Shown here in pieces: positions 16,410 through 25,207 of a DNA stretch of 64,000 bases. Both the position numbers and the translations under genes were made by a program. The first letter of the stretch is position 1. Each line of letters begins with the position of its first letter. The DNA comes from Glaciecola sp049650345. Its GTDB lineage: Bacteria > Pseudomonadota > Gammaproteobacteria > Enterobacterales > Alteromonadaceae. The notes below the pieces were generated by a model. The model saw only the letters and a list, made by a program, of their open reading frames with translations. It was not told the DNA's origin and ran no database searches. Location of the stretch: the NCBI GenBank assembly GCA_049650345.1, contig JBARZY010000088.1, positions 1 through 64,000 on the forward strand, in the 5' to 3' direction.

Positions 16410-16790
16410 TTATTCAGTTTCTTTTGGCTCTTCCACTGGGGGTTGTTGGCTTCTGGCAGTTTCTATGTGGTGCTTATTCTTAGTGCGCTCCATCAATCGC
16501 ACTCGATTATGCATTGCCGCTTTTGCTAAGATATAAGCAGTAACAGGTGCGGTAATAACCAAAAACAAGGTAATCAGTAATTCATTTACACCTAAAAAGC
16601 CTTCTAGGTGAACCATAAATAGCATGCCAGCTATTAATATGCCGCCTAGACCTAGAGTGGTCGCTTTGGTTGGCGCATGCAGTCTTACATATAAATCTTG
16701 TAGTCTTAACAAGCCTATGGAGCCCACCAGCACAAAAGTACCGCCTACTAGCAGTAAAATGGATATAATTAATTCTGTATAAAAACTCAT
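16410..16790 (-). CDS. mrpG: Mrp Na+/H+ antiporter subunit G
   Basis: 126 aa with three transmembrane helices (IISILLLVGGTFVLVGSIGLLRL; GLGGILIAGMLF; LITLFLVITAPVTAYILAKAA), typical of MnhG/PhaG. The ATG at 16790 has an AGGAG site 6 nt upstream; an in-frame TTG two codons earlier is less likely. It ends in a charged cytoplasmic tail. Last gene of the mrp operon; the subunit is needed for assembly and activity of the antiporter. Confidence 0.93.
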   Translation of the reverse strand: MSFYTELIISILLLVGGTFVLVGSIGLLRLQDLYVRLHAPTKATTLGLGGILIAGMLFMVHLEGFLGVNELLITLFLVITAPVTAYILAKAAMHNRVRLMERTKNKHHIETARSQQPPVEEPKETE

Positions 16791-16799
16791 TGCCAACTC

Positions 16800-17069
16800 C
16801 TATTCTATTATATCGCCGCGAAGTAAGTATTTTGCGAAGGCAACACTACTTACAAAGCCCAGCATAGCTATTAGCAAAGCCGCTTCAAAGTATAAGGGTG
16901 TTTTGTTGTAAATACCGTATATCAGAATGAGCGCGATACTATTGATATACATGGTATCCAACGCAAGTATTCGGTCAATTACATGGGGACCCACAATTAA
17001 CCGCCATAGGTTTAACACTAGGGCGATACATACCATGGTAGAGACAATAATTAGTGTAATGTCTAACAT
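16800..17069 (-). CDS. mrpF: Mrp Na+/H+ antiporter subunit F
   Basis: 89 aa, three transmembrane helices, with the family block LIVGPHVIDRILALDTMYINSIALILI (about 25-51). Small membrane subunit of the Mrp complex. Its ATG overlaps the mrpE stop by 7 bp. Confidence 0.93.
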   Translation of the reverse strand: MLDITLIIVSTMVCIALVLNLWRLIVGPHVIDRILALDTMYINSIALILIYGIYNKTPLYFEAALLIAMLGFVSSVAFAKYLLRGDIIE

Positions 17070-17557
17070 CCAAAAATCTCCTTAACTCGCGATTCATAGC
17101 GTTGCTTGATTTGATCTATAACTTCCTGTTCGTTATCAGGCATATTAAGAACGTGAACATACAGCCATTTTTGGTCACTAGACACATCACTGCTTACGGT
17201 ACCCGGCGTCATTGTAACGGTACTGGCAAGGATGGTAATTGGGAAAGTATCATGTAAATCCAAAGGCACAGCGACAAAGCCTGGATTGATTTTTTTCAAG
17301 GGCCCCACCACTAAAATGGCAACTTCTATGTTAGCCACCACAATATCCCTCAGTACCAACAGTACATAAGGTATGACTTTTAGCGGTTTTTTAATTTTTG
17401 GTTGTGCTCTTTTTAGCGGTGCGCAAATTAGCGGAATCACAATGGCCAATATACTGCCTAAAATAATGTGTCCTAAGCTTAAGGTTGTGTTAAGCATTAG
17501 CCACACAATTAGTAATAAAATGCTATGCAATGGCATGGGGAATAGACGATGTAACAT
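17063..17557 (-). CDS. mrpE: Mrp Na+/H+ antiporter subunit E
   Basis: 164 aa. Two N-terminal transmembrane hairpins and the conserved VPYVLLVLRDIVVANIEVAILVVGP-type region, followed by TILASTVTMTPGTVSSDVS, the family hallmark. A GGGAG ribosome binding site precedes the ATG. Mrp subunit of unclear individual role, required for full activity. Confidence 0.92.
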   Translation of the reverse strand: MLHRLFPMPLHSILLLIVWLMLNTTLSLGHIILGSILAIVIPLICAPLKRAQPKIKKPLKVIPYVLLVLRDIVVANIEVAILVVGPLKKINPGFVAVPLDLHDTFPITILASTVTMTPGTVSSDVSSDQKWLYVHVLNMPDNEQEVIDQIKQRYESRVKEIFGC

Positions 17558-17559
17558 AG

Positions 17560-19086
17560 TTATTGCTCCCCTTCTTTTAAATTCATTAATTGAATCAATT
17601 GATCAACATCGTGAAGTTGTTGTGCGGCGTTATCAGTATATTCAAGCACACTTGCGCCAAATAGACTCAGCAGTGGCGATGCTGATAAAAGCAACAATGC
17701 CCCGCCTAATTGCCACTTAGAAACGACTTCGGCAGAGCTGTTATCACTGCTAGGGATAGAACGGAAGAATATGGTTGAGCCCGCCCGCGACAAACTAATG
17801 ATAGCCATTAAACTTGATACTAATAACAGGCTCCACACCCATATTCTTTCGTCGGCAAGCGTGACAGACTGTAATACCACGAGTTTACCTAAGAACCCTG
17901 AAAACGGAGGTAATCCTGCAACAGCCATAGCCGCAATAAAGAATAATATGCCAATTAATGTTTGCTGTTTTAATTTTCGGGCTTTCACTAAATAATCGTG
18001 TGCTTTACCCCTTTGTTGACTAATCATATCGGCTATCAGGAATAACGCTGCACTGATCAGTGTGCTATGTACCAAATAATAGAAACCAGCTGAAGTAGCT
18101 TCGGGCGTTCTGATTGAAAACGCAATAAGAAGTGTACCAACCGATACAATAACCAAATTACCAACCATTAAGCGCAAATGACTACTGGCTAAAGCGCCAA
18201 TTGTGCCAGCAATTACGGTTGTAATTGCAAGTGGCCAAATCCATGGTTGCATAACATTCGCTAATTCACCTGCTTGGTCACCAAAAATTACCGTATAGAC
18301 TCTAAATATGCAGTAAACGCCTACTTTCGTCATAATGGCAAACAATGCAGCAGATGGCGCATTAGTTACCGCATAGGTTTGTGGAAGCCAAAAATGTAAC
18401 GGCAACATGGCAGATTTTAAGCCAAACACCACCAGCATTAGCGCCCCGCCCGCTTGTGCAATTAACTGGTCACTGCGCTCAAGCTCTGAAATCTTCATAG
18501 CCATATCTGCAATATTTAAGGTACCTAACACACCGTAAAGCGTGCCAAGGGCGAACAAAAACAAACTTGAACCGATTAGATTTAATATTACATAGTGCAC
18601 GTTGCTAGCGGTTCGTTGCTTGCCACCACCGTGGATGATCAATGTATACGAAGCAATGAGTAACACTTCAAAAAATACAAATAAATTAAACAAATCATTG
18701 GTTAAAAACGCACCATATATGCCAAGCAATTGAAAATGAACCAGCGGGTGAAAGTATTTCCCCTCTCTGTCGGTTCCTGCGCATGAGTAAATAGTAACGC
18801 CCAGTCCAAGGAAACTGGTAAGTAACACTAGCAGGACTGAGATTAAATCGGCATATAAAATGATGCCAAACGGCGGTTGCCAGTCTCCAACAGCGTACAT
18901 CATTGCACCATTGTTGATAACGGCATTTACTAGCACTACCGCACTAATAACTTGCGCAACAATTAGAAGTAGTGAAGCTGCGCGACGGTGGTTATATCGA
19001 GTTACCCCTTTAAAAGGAGGGAGCAACATTAACAAGCCACCTATCATGGGTATCAAAATGGGCAGTATGACTAAATGCATGATCAT
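17560..19086 (-). CDS. mrpD: Mrp Na+/H+ antiporter subunit D
   Basis: 508 aa, about 14 transmembrane segments, NuoL/M/N-like proton-translocating subunit. The Complex-I-like core KSAMLPLHFWLPQTYAVTNAPSAALFAI carries the conserved Lys/His. Its ATG overlaps the mrpC stop (ATGA). It couples proton entry to Na+ export with MrpA. Confidence 0.94.
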   Translation of the reverse strand: MIMHLVILPILIPMIGGLLMLLPPFKGVTRYNHRRAASLLLIVAQVISAVVLVNAVINNGAMMYAVGDWQPPFGIILYADLISVLLVLLTSFLGLGVTIYSCAGTDREGKYFHPLVHFQLLGIYGAFLTNDLFNLFVFFEVLLIASYTLIIHGGGKQRTASNVHYVILNLIGSSLFLFALGTLYGVLGTLNIADMAMKISELERSDQLIAQAGGALMLVVFGLKSAMLPLHFWLPQTYAVTNAPSAALFAIMTKVGVYCIFRVYTVIFGDQAGELANVMQPWIWPLAITTVIAGTIGALASSHLRLMVGNLVIVSVGTLLIAFSIRTPEATSAGFYYLVHSTLISAALFLIADMISQQRGKAHDYLVKARKLKQQTLIGILFFIAAMAVAGLPPFSGFLGKLVVLQSVTLADERIWVWSLLLVSSLMAIISLSRAGSTIFFRSIPSSDNSSAEVVSKWQLGGALLLLSASPLLSLFGASVLEYTDNAAQQLHDVDQLIQLMNLKEGEQ

Positions 19087-19448
19087 GATTTACCCTCTTT
19101 AGAGTTAACCATTTTGTTGGTATCGGGTGGATCTCGACCATCGACTAAGTCATTGCCTAAATCGGCTCGCGCTCTAATTGCGAGTATCACAACAAAAGCT
19201 ATCATAGCGAATCCAATTACGATGGCTGTTAAGGTGAGAGCTTGCGGTAAAGGATCGGCATAGTTTTCTGTCATGCCTAGTATTGCCGCACCTTCTAGGT
19301 TGAGTCTACCACTAGAAAATAGAAACAAGTTTACTGCATAAGACAGCATTGTTAATCCAACGACCACTGAAAATGTTCTTCCCCGTAGACATAAAAATAC
19401 GCCGCAAAAAGTCAGTACACCTACACAAATTACATATGCCGTTTCCAT
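19083..19448 (-). CDS. mrpC: Mrp Na+/H+ antiporter subunit C
   Basis: 121 aa, three transmembrane segments, NuoK-like (GLTMLSYAVNLFLFSSGR; DPLPQALTLTAIVIGFA). The ATG shares one base with the mrpA stop (TAATG). Membrane subunit of the antiporter. Confidence 0.94.
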   Translation of the reverse strand: METAYVICVGVLTFCGVFLCLRGRTFSVVVGLTMLSYAVNLFLFSSGRLNLEGAAILGMTENYADPLPQALTLTAIVIGFAMIAFVVILAIRARADLGNDLVDGRDPPDTNKMVNSKEGKS

Positions 19449-22237
19449 TATTCCTCCGGAGTAGGTCGATGAACAGAGGTCAACTTACCAAGATTAGCCA
19501 ATATCAATAAGGTTGCGCCAACCACGGTTAAATAAACACCTAAATCAAATATCAACGCACTAGCAAGCTCTATTTCGCCAATAAATGGGATATCGAAATA
19601 ATCAAACCAAGTCGTCATAAACGGGCGTCCAAAGAACCAACTGCCAATACCTGTTAATGCGGCTATAAGTACCCCCAGTGCAATAAGTGTTTGATAATCA
19701 ATTTTTATTCTTGGTTTCACCCAATCAACACCGTGGGCAATATATTGTTGGATTAATGCGACGGAAGTAATCAAACCTGCAATAAATCCTCCTCCTGGCA
19801 TATTGTGGCCACGTAAAAATATATAAAATGATACAAGTAAGGCCAGCGGTAATAAACTTTGCGAGATCGTAGCTAAAATAGGTGGATGAACATCACTGGC
19901 CCATGGCAAGCCACTTTCGTTGGTGGTTTTGATAGACAAACGCACACGTGCGAGTAGTTTGAATATCCCCAGTGCCGCTATGCCTAGCACTAAAATTTCA
20001 CCTAGAGTATCAATACCTCTAAAATCAACTAAGATAACGTTAACCGCGTTTGTGCCTCCACCACCCGTTTTACTATTGGCAATAAAGAAATCAGAAATTG
20101 TGTCAAACGGTTGAGAAATAAACGCATAGTTAATAGTTGCAACAATACCTGCTACAGCGGCTGCAATACCAATGTCTCGCGATACCCTACCTGGCGAAGA
20201 CTCGGTAGCTGTTTTTTGAGGTAAAAAGTATAAAGCTAACATTAGAAGTATAACGGTTACGACCTCAACAGCCAGTTGGGTTAAGGCTAAATCAGGTGCT
20301 GAGAATCGAGCAAATGCAACCGAAACAATTAATCCAACAACTGAAATTGTAATTAACGATAGCATTCGTTTTCTGTGAAAAATGACGGTTGCAATAGCGC
20401 TCAAGCATAAAATAACGGCAGCTGTTATCTCAACGCCGCTTATAGGTTGATTTGGCAAATGATTTACAACGGTGTGAATATTGATGAGTGGTACCGCGGT
20501 AATCACTATAGTGAAGGTTAACAGTATAGCCGCATACCTTTGCAACGAACCATTGCTAAAGTAGTCTTGAACGCTAGTTGCCCCTTTGATGAGCGCTTGA
20601 ATAGCCCCTTCAAATATCAGTTTCTCGTCAGTTTCTTTAAACTGAGCTTGGAATTTATAGAGATGGCCTCTGTAAACATAGACTAACAAACCACCTACAA
20701 TTGCAATAACACTCATTAAAAGTGGCAAGTTAAATCCGTGCCATATAGACAAGCTGTAATACGGCAGCTCTTTCATTATCACGGCACTAGAGGCGGCCGC
20801 CAATAAGTCGCCAATCATGAAGTTTGGAAAAATGCCAACCGTTAGGCAAAGCACTACCAGTATTTCAATAGGTATTTTCATGAACCTCGGCGGCTCATGT
20901 GGGGTTTTAGGTAAGTCTCTTGGCTCACCATTAAAAAATACGTCGTGAATAAAACGCATTGAATAAGCAACGGCAAATATGCCAGCAAGGGTGGCGAGTA
21001 CTGGAAACATCCAAGAAAGAAACCCTAATGCTGTAGAGTGCAATGTTTCGGCTAAAAACATTTCTTTTGATAAAAAACCGTTAAATAGTGGCACACCTGC
21101 CATAGAGGCTGCTGCCACCATGGCTAAAGTTGCAGTATATGGCATGTATTTGTACAAGCCATTAAGTTTTCGCATATCGCGTGAACCAGATTCGTGATCA
21201 ATTATACCGGCCGCCATAAACAACGAAGCTTTGAATACCGCATGGTTCATTATGTGGAACAAAGCAGCAATTGCAGCAAGTTGAGTATCTAAGCCAAGTA
21301 AAAGCGTAATTAACCCTAAGTGGCTAACTGTTGAATACGCTAACAAACCTTTTAAGTCGTGTTTAAATAACGCAACGTAGGCCCCAATTAACAGTGTAAT
21401 TAGGCCTGTCATACTCACAATAATAAACCACATTTCTGTGCCAGAAAGTACTGGGTACATGCGAGCGAGTAAGAATATACCGGCTTTAACCATAGTTGCG
21501 GAGTGCAGATAGGCACTTACTGGTGTAGGTGCGGCCATCGCATGAGGTAACCAAAAATGAAATGGAAATTGAGCTGACTTAGTAAACGCGCCTAACAACA
21601 CGAGTATTAATATAACTGGATATAAGGCATGTTCTCTTATTAAATCGCCGCTGGCTAAGATTACACTTAACTCATAACTGCCAACCACATCGCCAATTAA
21701 CAGTAAGCCTGCCAAAAGCGCTAAACCACCAGCCCCAGTAACCGTCAACGCCATTCTTGCGCCTTTTCGGGAGCCAGTCTTTGATGACCAAAAACTAATT
21801 AACAAGAATGAACTAATGCTGGTTACTTCCCACGCCATCCATAACTGCAATACATTGTTTGACAGCACAATTGATAGCATAGCTGTCATGAATAGAATGA
21901 GATAAGCAAAAAAGCGACCAACCGCTTCTTTTTCAGAAAGGTAGTATCGGGCATACAGTATAATAAGTAAGCCAATACCTAATATTAGTAATGAAAACAT
22001 TAGGGCTAAGCCATCAAGATGCAATGACAGCGTTAAACCGACTGACGGGATCCAATCAAGGTATTCAACGATCGTTTCACCAGCGAACACGTTAGGTACT
22101 AAACTTAAAATGTACCCAAGTGCAATTGCGGGCGCTAGCATAGTAAATATAGTATTAACAGTTCGGCCAAACTTTTCAGTTAGTACGGGTATAAATACGC
22201 CAATCAGTAAAATTGCTGTAATCCAAAATAGACTCAT
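19448..22237 (-). CDS. mrpA: Mrp Na+/H+ antiporter fused subunits A and B
   Basis: 929 aa. Residues 1-~500 are NuoL-like, with KSAQFPFHFWLPHAMAAPTPVSAYLHSATMVKAG and WEVTSISSFLLI. A linker with further helices follows, and the last ~140 residues (LLVSFYIFLRGHNMPGGGFIAGLI) are the MrpB domain fused at the C-terminus. Fused A/B in a six-gene operon is the group-2 Mrp type (as in Rhizobium pha). The complex exports Na+ in exchange for H+ and supports pH and salt tolerance. First gene of the operon; no clear Shine-Dalgarno before the ATG. Confidence 0.95.
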   Translation of the reverse strand: MSLFWITAILLIGVFIPVLTEKFGRTVNTIFTMLAPAIALGYILSLVPNVFAGETIVEYLDWIPSVGLTLSLHLDGLALMFSLLILGIGLLIILYARYYLSEKEAVGRFFAYLILFMTAMLSIVLSNNVLQLWMAWEVTSISSFLLISFWSSKTGSRKGARMALTVTGAGGLALLAGLLLIGDVVGSYELSVILASGDLIREHALYPVILILVLLGAFTKSAQFPFHFWLPHAMAAPTPVSAYLHSATMVKAGIFLLARMYPVLSGTEMWFIIVSMTGLITLLIGAYVALFKHDLKGLLAYSTVSHLGLITLLLGLDTQLAAIAALFHIMNHAVFKASLFMAAGIIDHESGSRDMRKLNGLYKYMPYTATLAMVAAASMAGVPLFNGFLSKEMFLAETLHSTALGFLSWMFPVLATLAGIFAVAYSMRFIHDVFFNGEPRDLPKTPHEPPRFMKIPIEILVVLCLTVGIFPNFMIGDLLAAASSAVIMKELPYYSLSIWHGFNLPLLMSVIAIVGGLLVYVYRGHLYKFQAQFKETDEKLIFEGAIQALIKGATSVQDYFSNGSLQRYAAILLTFTIVITAVPLINIHTVVNHLPNQPISGVEITAAVILCLSAIATVIFHRKRMLSLITISVVGLIVSVAFARFSAPDLALTQLAVEVVTVILLMLALYFLPQKTATESSPGRVSRDIGIAAAVAGIVATINYAFISQPFDTISDFFIANSKTGGGGTNAVNVILVDFRGIDTLGEILVLGIAALGIFKLLARVRLSIKTTNESGLPWASDVHPPILATISQSLLPLALLVSFYIFLRGHNMPGGGFIAGLITSVALIQQYIAHGVDWVKPRIKIDYQTLIALGVLIAALTGIGSWFFGRPFMTTWFDYFDIPFIGEIELASALIFDLGVYLTVVGATLLILANLGKLTSVHRPTPEE

Positions 22238-22369
22238 AATGTTAAGCGGTTACCGTTATTATTTTATGTTTAACAATCACTTTAAGTATACCCTTAATTA
22301 AATGTGAATAAGTAATTAAGATCCAGTGATTATTACTTTTTTTGAAATCAAACAGATCCAAATTATCGG

Positions 22370-22419
22370 AAAAATTGACTTTACCTTGAGTCAAATTTGA
22401 CCTTGGTAAACAAAGGTCA
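22370..22419 (-). terminator. Tandem hairpins between the GGDEF gene and mrpA
   Basis: Two small stem-loops: TGACCTT (22398-22404)/AAGGTCA (22413-22419) and TTGACT (22375-22380)/AGTCAA (22389-22394). On the minus strand the second is followed directly by TTTTT, so it may end the GGDEF transcript. Stems are short and AT-rich. Confidence 0.4.
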
Positions 22420-22463
22420 TACCCCATGAATATTAATATATCAGGAAATACTTCCTTCCACCG

Positions 22464-24140
22464 CTAAACTTCCTTTTGTACTTCGTATATCGGAATATAA
22501 GCCTCGGCACTCACCTTATTTCGCCCCGTAGCTTTAGCGCGATAAAGCAAAGAATCTGCGAATTGAATAAAATTGTCCTCATCTACCACTATACTGCCTT
22601 TTGCGCTTGTACAGCCTGCGCTCACGGTAACGTAATCAGACACCGGCGACGTGCTATGGTGAATGTGTAATGCTTCAATTTCATGTCGGAGTTTTTCTGC
22701 CAGCATAGCCGCTCCCGCTATATTGGTCTCTGGCAACACACAAATGAACTCTTCACCACCATAACGTGCAACAAAATCACGTGGTCGCGTAAGTTGTTTA
22801 GCAATTTTACTCGATATCAATATAAGCGTCTCATCTCCTGATAAATGCCCATAGGTGTCGTTGTAGGCTTTAAATGCATCTACATCTATCATGATTATTG
22901 CCAAATCTTGATGCTCTCGTTGCGCTTGTTTAATCTCAACCGACAATTGAGACTGTAAAAATCGGCGATTGTAAATCTGCGTTAAGCCATCGGTATTGGT
23001 TTGTGCTTTTAAATCTTTATTATCATTTTGCTGCTGCTCAATTCTCATCATATTTGCATTAATAACCGTCGCTAAATTGCTCAGCTCATCGTTGCCTGAA
23101 ATAGAAATAGTCTTGCCATCGCCTATTTTTTTATTTTCTATTTGCGAAATTAATGATGAAAACCGTTTTAAAAACAGTTCTCGCGCACCAACATGAAGCA
23201 AGCTAAACGATACCAAAATAACAAACAAACTCACGCCAATTAACAATCCACTCAGTCGTTGCTCTATGTTTTGATATACGCTGTCGTTAAACGCGATGTA
23301 AATAACACCTTTAAACCCAAGTACATCGTAACCACTGAGTTTAACTGAAATATAACGTTCATCGCCATTTTGTGATTCGGCGAAGCCTTTAGAAAAGATA
23401 GATTGCGCAACACCCTTATCGATAAATCGACCCGGCGTAAAAAACGACCATGAATTGGCTTCACTCACGAGTAAAAAATCAATGTCTTCTACTAAATCGT
23501 ATTTACTAATTAATTCATGCACATATCGACCAAACACGTAACGCCCAAGCTGCTGGTTTTGTTCTTTTCCGATTCGATCGTCAACATCAATGTCAATATT
23601 TACCAAAAGGTCAGAGCCTGGCAAACTGTAATAGGCATACTTCTTTAATCTGCCGTCACTGTCAGATAGCGAGAGGCGATGGGATGAATACTCACCCTTA
23701 TTAAATAACCCGGTTAAATACCGTGTGTATTGAGGGGAAAATTTTGACATATCCAAACCAATTTCTGGCTTATGAGTGCTTGCAAACACCGTTAAATCTT
23801 TATTAATGAGATGGATATCTGAAATATCATATGTTTGCTGAATGGAAATAAAAATATCATTTATACTTGCTTGCGTTTTTACTTTATCGTTGGAAAAGTA
23901 TCTCGCTATTTGCGGTAAGCTTTGCGCCAATTCCTGATCCCAATTAGCTTCAAGCGTAACTAAAAGTTGATCAAATACTGCAACATCAGCTTTGACGTTA
24001 TCAGTAATAGCCTGCTTTTGAGTCGCAATAATATCAGTAAATAAATCGTTAAGAAGCCAGTAGCCAACAGAATAGATTAAGACTGAGGCCGAAAAAGTAA
24101 CAATTACAATCAATGAGACAATTTTCTTATGAAGCAACAC
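22464..24140 (-). CDS. Membrane-bound diguanylate cyclase (GGDEF)
   Basis: 558 aa. An N-terminal transmembrane helix (about 7-30), a periplasmic sensor region of ~250 residues without a clearly recognised domain, a second transmembrane helix (about 282-305), a HAMP-like linker, then a GGDEF domain from about 385. The active signature RYGGEEF is at about 457-463, and a product-inhibition I-site RPRD precedes it, so this looks like a working, feedback-controlled c-di-GMP synthase. The start is GTG at 24140; a TTG one codon later is equally possible. A TATAAT promoter lies 136 bp upstream. The signal sensed is unknown. Confidence 0.9.
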   Translation of the reverse strand: MLLHKKIVSLIVIVTFSASVLIYSVGYWLLNDLFTDIIATQKQAITDNVKADVAVFDQLLVTLEANWDQELAQSLPQIARYFSNDKVKTQASINDIFISIQQTYDISDIHLINKDLTVFASTHKPEIGLDMSKFSPQYTRYLTGLFNKGEYSSHRLSLSDSDGRLKKYAYYSLPGSDLLVNIDIDVDDRIGKEQNQQLGRYVFGRYVHELISKYDLVEDIDFLLVSEANSWSFFTPGRFIDKGVAQSIFSKGFAESQNGDERYISVKLSGYDVLGFKGVIYIAFNDSVYQNIEQRLSGLLIGVSLFVILVSFSLLHVGARELFLKRFSSLISQIENKKIGDGKTISISGNDELSNLATVINANMMRIEQQQNDNKDLKAQTNTDGLTQIYNRRFLQSQLSVEIKQAQREHQDLAIIMIDVDAFKAYNDTYGHLSGDETLILISSKIAKQLTRPRDFVARYGGEEFICVLPETNIAGAAMLAEKLRHEIEALHIHHSTSPVSDYVTVSAGCTSAKGSIVVDEDNFIQFADSLLYRAKATGRNKVSAEAYIPIYEVQKEV

Positions 24141-24275
24141 GCAAACGCTACCTTTTCATTTAATTAACGACGGTAATAACTATGTGAATTTGACAAAAGT
24201 GACGGCTCAACTTGTAAGTATAAAACGATTTAAAGCTGTGTACTAGCCTTTGTCATGCTCCTTCAGAGTGGTCTA

Positions 24276-24302
24276 ATTATAAGGGCAAGAGCCAACTCTC
24301 AA
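24276..24302 (-). promoter_or_regulatory. Sigma-70-like promoter of the GGDEF gene
   Basis: Minus strand: TTGAGA (24302-24297), 15-nt spacer, perfect TATAAT (24281-24276). The spacer is short but the -10 is consensus. It lies between the mini-gene terminator and the GGDEF start, so the two are probably separate transcripts. Confidence 0.5.
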
Positions 24303-24356
24303 CTCGTTTAGTATGTAAAAGATAAGCAATACAGGTATTGCTATATTGATTCTCAA

Positions 24357-24387
24357 ATAAAAAAAGCCACGCGCAATGGCGTGGCTT
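24357..24387 (-). terminator. Strong rho-independent terminator of the mini-gene
   Basis: Minus strand: AAGCCACGC (24387-24379), 6-nt loop, GCGTGGCTT (24372-24364), then a continuous T tract (to 24359). Nine GC-rich base pairs plus seven U: it ends a transcript coming from the 18-codon ORF at 24494-24438. Confidence 0.92.
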
Positions 24388-24437
24388 CCGTGTTCCGCTT
24401 GGCTTATCAACCAAACAGAGTGAGCACCAGAGTACGA

Positions 24438-24494
24438 TTAAGTAAATCGACACCCACTCATAATTGACTCACCAAATTCTAAAACACTCGACAT
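24438..24494 (-). CDS. 18-residue mini-protein with near-perfect ribosome binding site
   Basis: ATG at 24494 to TAA at 24438 encodes MSSVLEFGESIMSGCRFT. The ribosome binding site AAGGAGGTGAT (24509-24499) matches the anti-Shine-Dalgarno of 16S rRNA over 11 consecutive bases, with ideal 7-nt spacing (GGAGG to ATG), far better than any other gene in the window. A strong intrinsic terminator starts 51 nt after the stop. I recognise no family. It could be an abundant small protein, a secreted/signal peptide precursor, or a translated small RNA. There is one Cys and no membrane-spanning stretch. The signals around it, not the short sequence, support it as a gene. Confidence 0.6.
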   Translation of the reverse strand: MSSVLEFGESIMSGCRFT

Positions 24495-24622
24495 ATAATC
24501 ACCTCCTTTAAATCTCTGCTAAACACTACTAAACATTAGCACAAACAAGCGTGAAGTAAATTTTATGCTGTGCTGTTTATCTACTTAGTTGTACAAAGAA
24601 CTTAACAACCACATATGATCAC
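24495..24622. other. Leader/promoter region of the mini-gene
   Basis: 128 bp between the 67-aa gene and the mini-gene. On the minus strand TTTACT and, 16 nt on, TGCTAATGT (extended -10-like) give a weak promoter candidate about 30 bp before the ribosome binding site. No ORF or hairpin of note. Confidence 0.3.
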
Positions 24623-24826
24623 TTATTCATTTGAAAAACTATCTTGTGCATCAAATAGAATCTCTTGAGTAATAAGCTTTTGATATCTTCGTTGTCTGCG
24701 TCTAGCTTTTTCAGCGCTTGCTCGCCAATGATGTCGTTTATCAACCACAACATCTTCTATATCCATTGCAGACTCAATTTTTGCTGCATCTTTTGGCGTT
24801 GTTCGTTTAGTCATTTCTATACTCAT
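24623..24826 (-). CDS. Small basic protein of unknown function
   Basis: 67 aa, no recognised family. The middle is strongly basic and helical (KRHHWRASAEKARRRQRRYQK, about 29-49), suggesting nucleic-acid or ribosome contact, with an acidic stretch before it (ESAMDIEDVVVDKR). Its ATG overlaps the stop of the upstream frameshifted gene (ATGA), so it is translationally coupled to it; a second ATG four codons in is possible. Third gene of a small operon with a DUF4149 membrane protein. Confidence 0.6.
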   Translation of the reverse strand: MSIEMTKRTTPKDAAKIESAMDIEDVVVDKRHHWRASAEKARRRQRRYQKLITQEILFDAQDSFSNE

Positions 24827-25205
24827 TTGGCAAAATTAAAGGTACTTTGTTTCTTGCGCCAGCTTAACGACCGCGCATTTAACATCGATAATGCCACGTC
24901 TCCATTGATAATTTGATGGCATAACGCAACCGCAGCGGTAGCTTGTACAATATTTAAATGTTTATAAGCTGGGGCCTTAATTACGCTATACCATGCATCA
25001 CCACAAATGTTGTCCAATACGATGCGTTGAAAACAGTGATCATGCTTCACCGGCAAGGCTTTGCACCGCGCGTATTTTGCTTTTGTATTGCTAACAAAGG
25101 CATTGTATCTTGAGTGAGTGTTAAATATTCAGCGACTAAGTCAGATAATATCCTAGCTTTTGTCACGCTCACTTTACCCAACGTTGTGTCTCCACTGGCA
25201 TTCAT
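24823..25205 (-). pseudogene. Conserved hypothetical gene broken by a 1-nt frameshift
   Basis: Two overlapping frames encode one protein. The ATG at 25205, 2 nt after the DUF4149 stop, reads 52 codons ending ...RGAKPCR and a stop at 25047. The next frame reads VKHDHCFQRIVLDNICGDAWYSVI... through LNARSLSWR to the stop at 24823. Adding one C in the TGCCGG run at about 25051-25054 joins them as AKPCPVKHDHCFQR, a smooth ~127-aa product. The second half has the look of a family I have seen in many proteobacteria as an unnamed conserved protein (DHCFQRI-LDN ... PAYKH ... LNARSLSWR). Either a real pseudogene or a sequencing error. Confidence 0.7.
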
Positions 25206-25207
25206 CT

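Noticed and set aside
24823..25056. 77-codon ORF starting with TTG at 25056 as an independent gene
   Set aside because: It is the second half of a frameshifted gene whose first half reads from the ATG at 25205.
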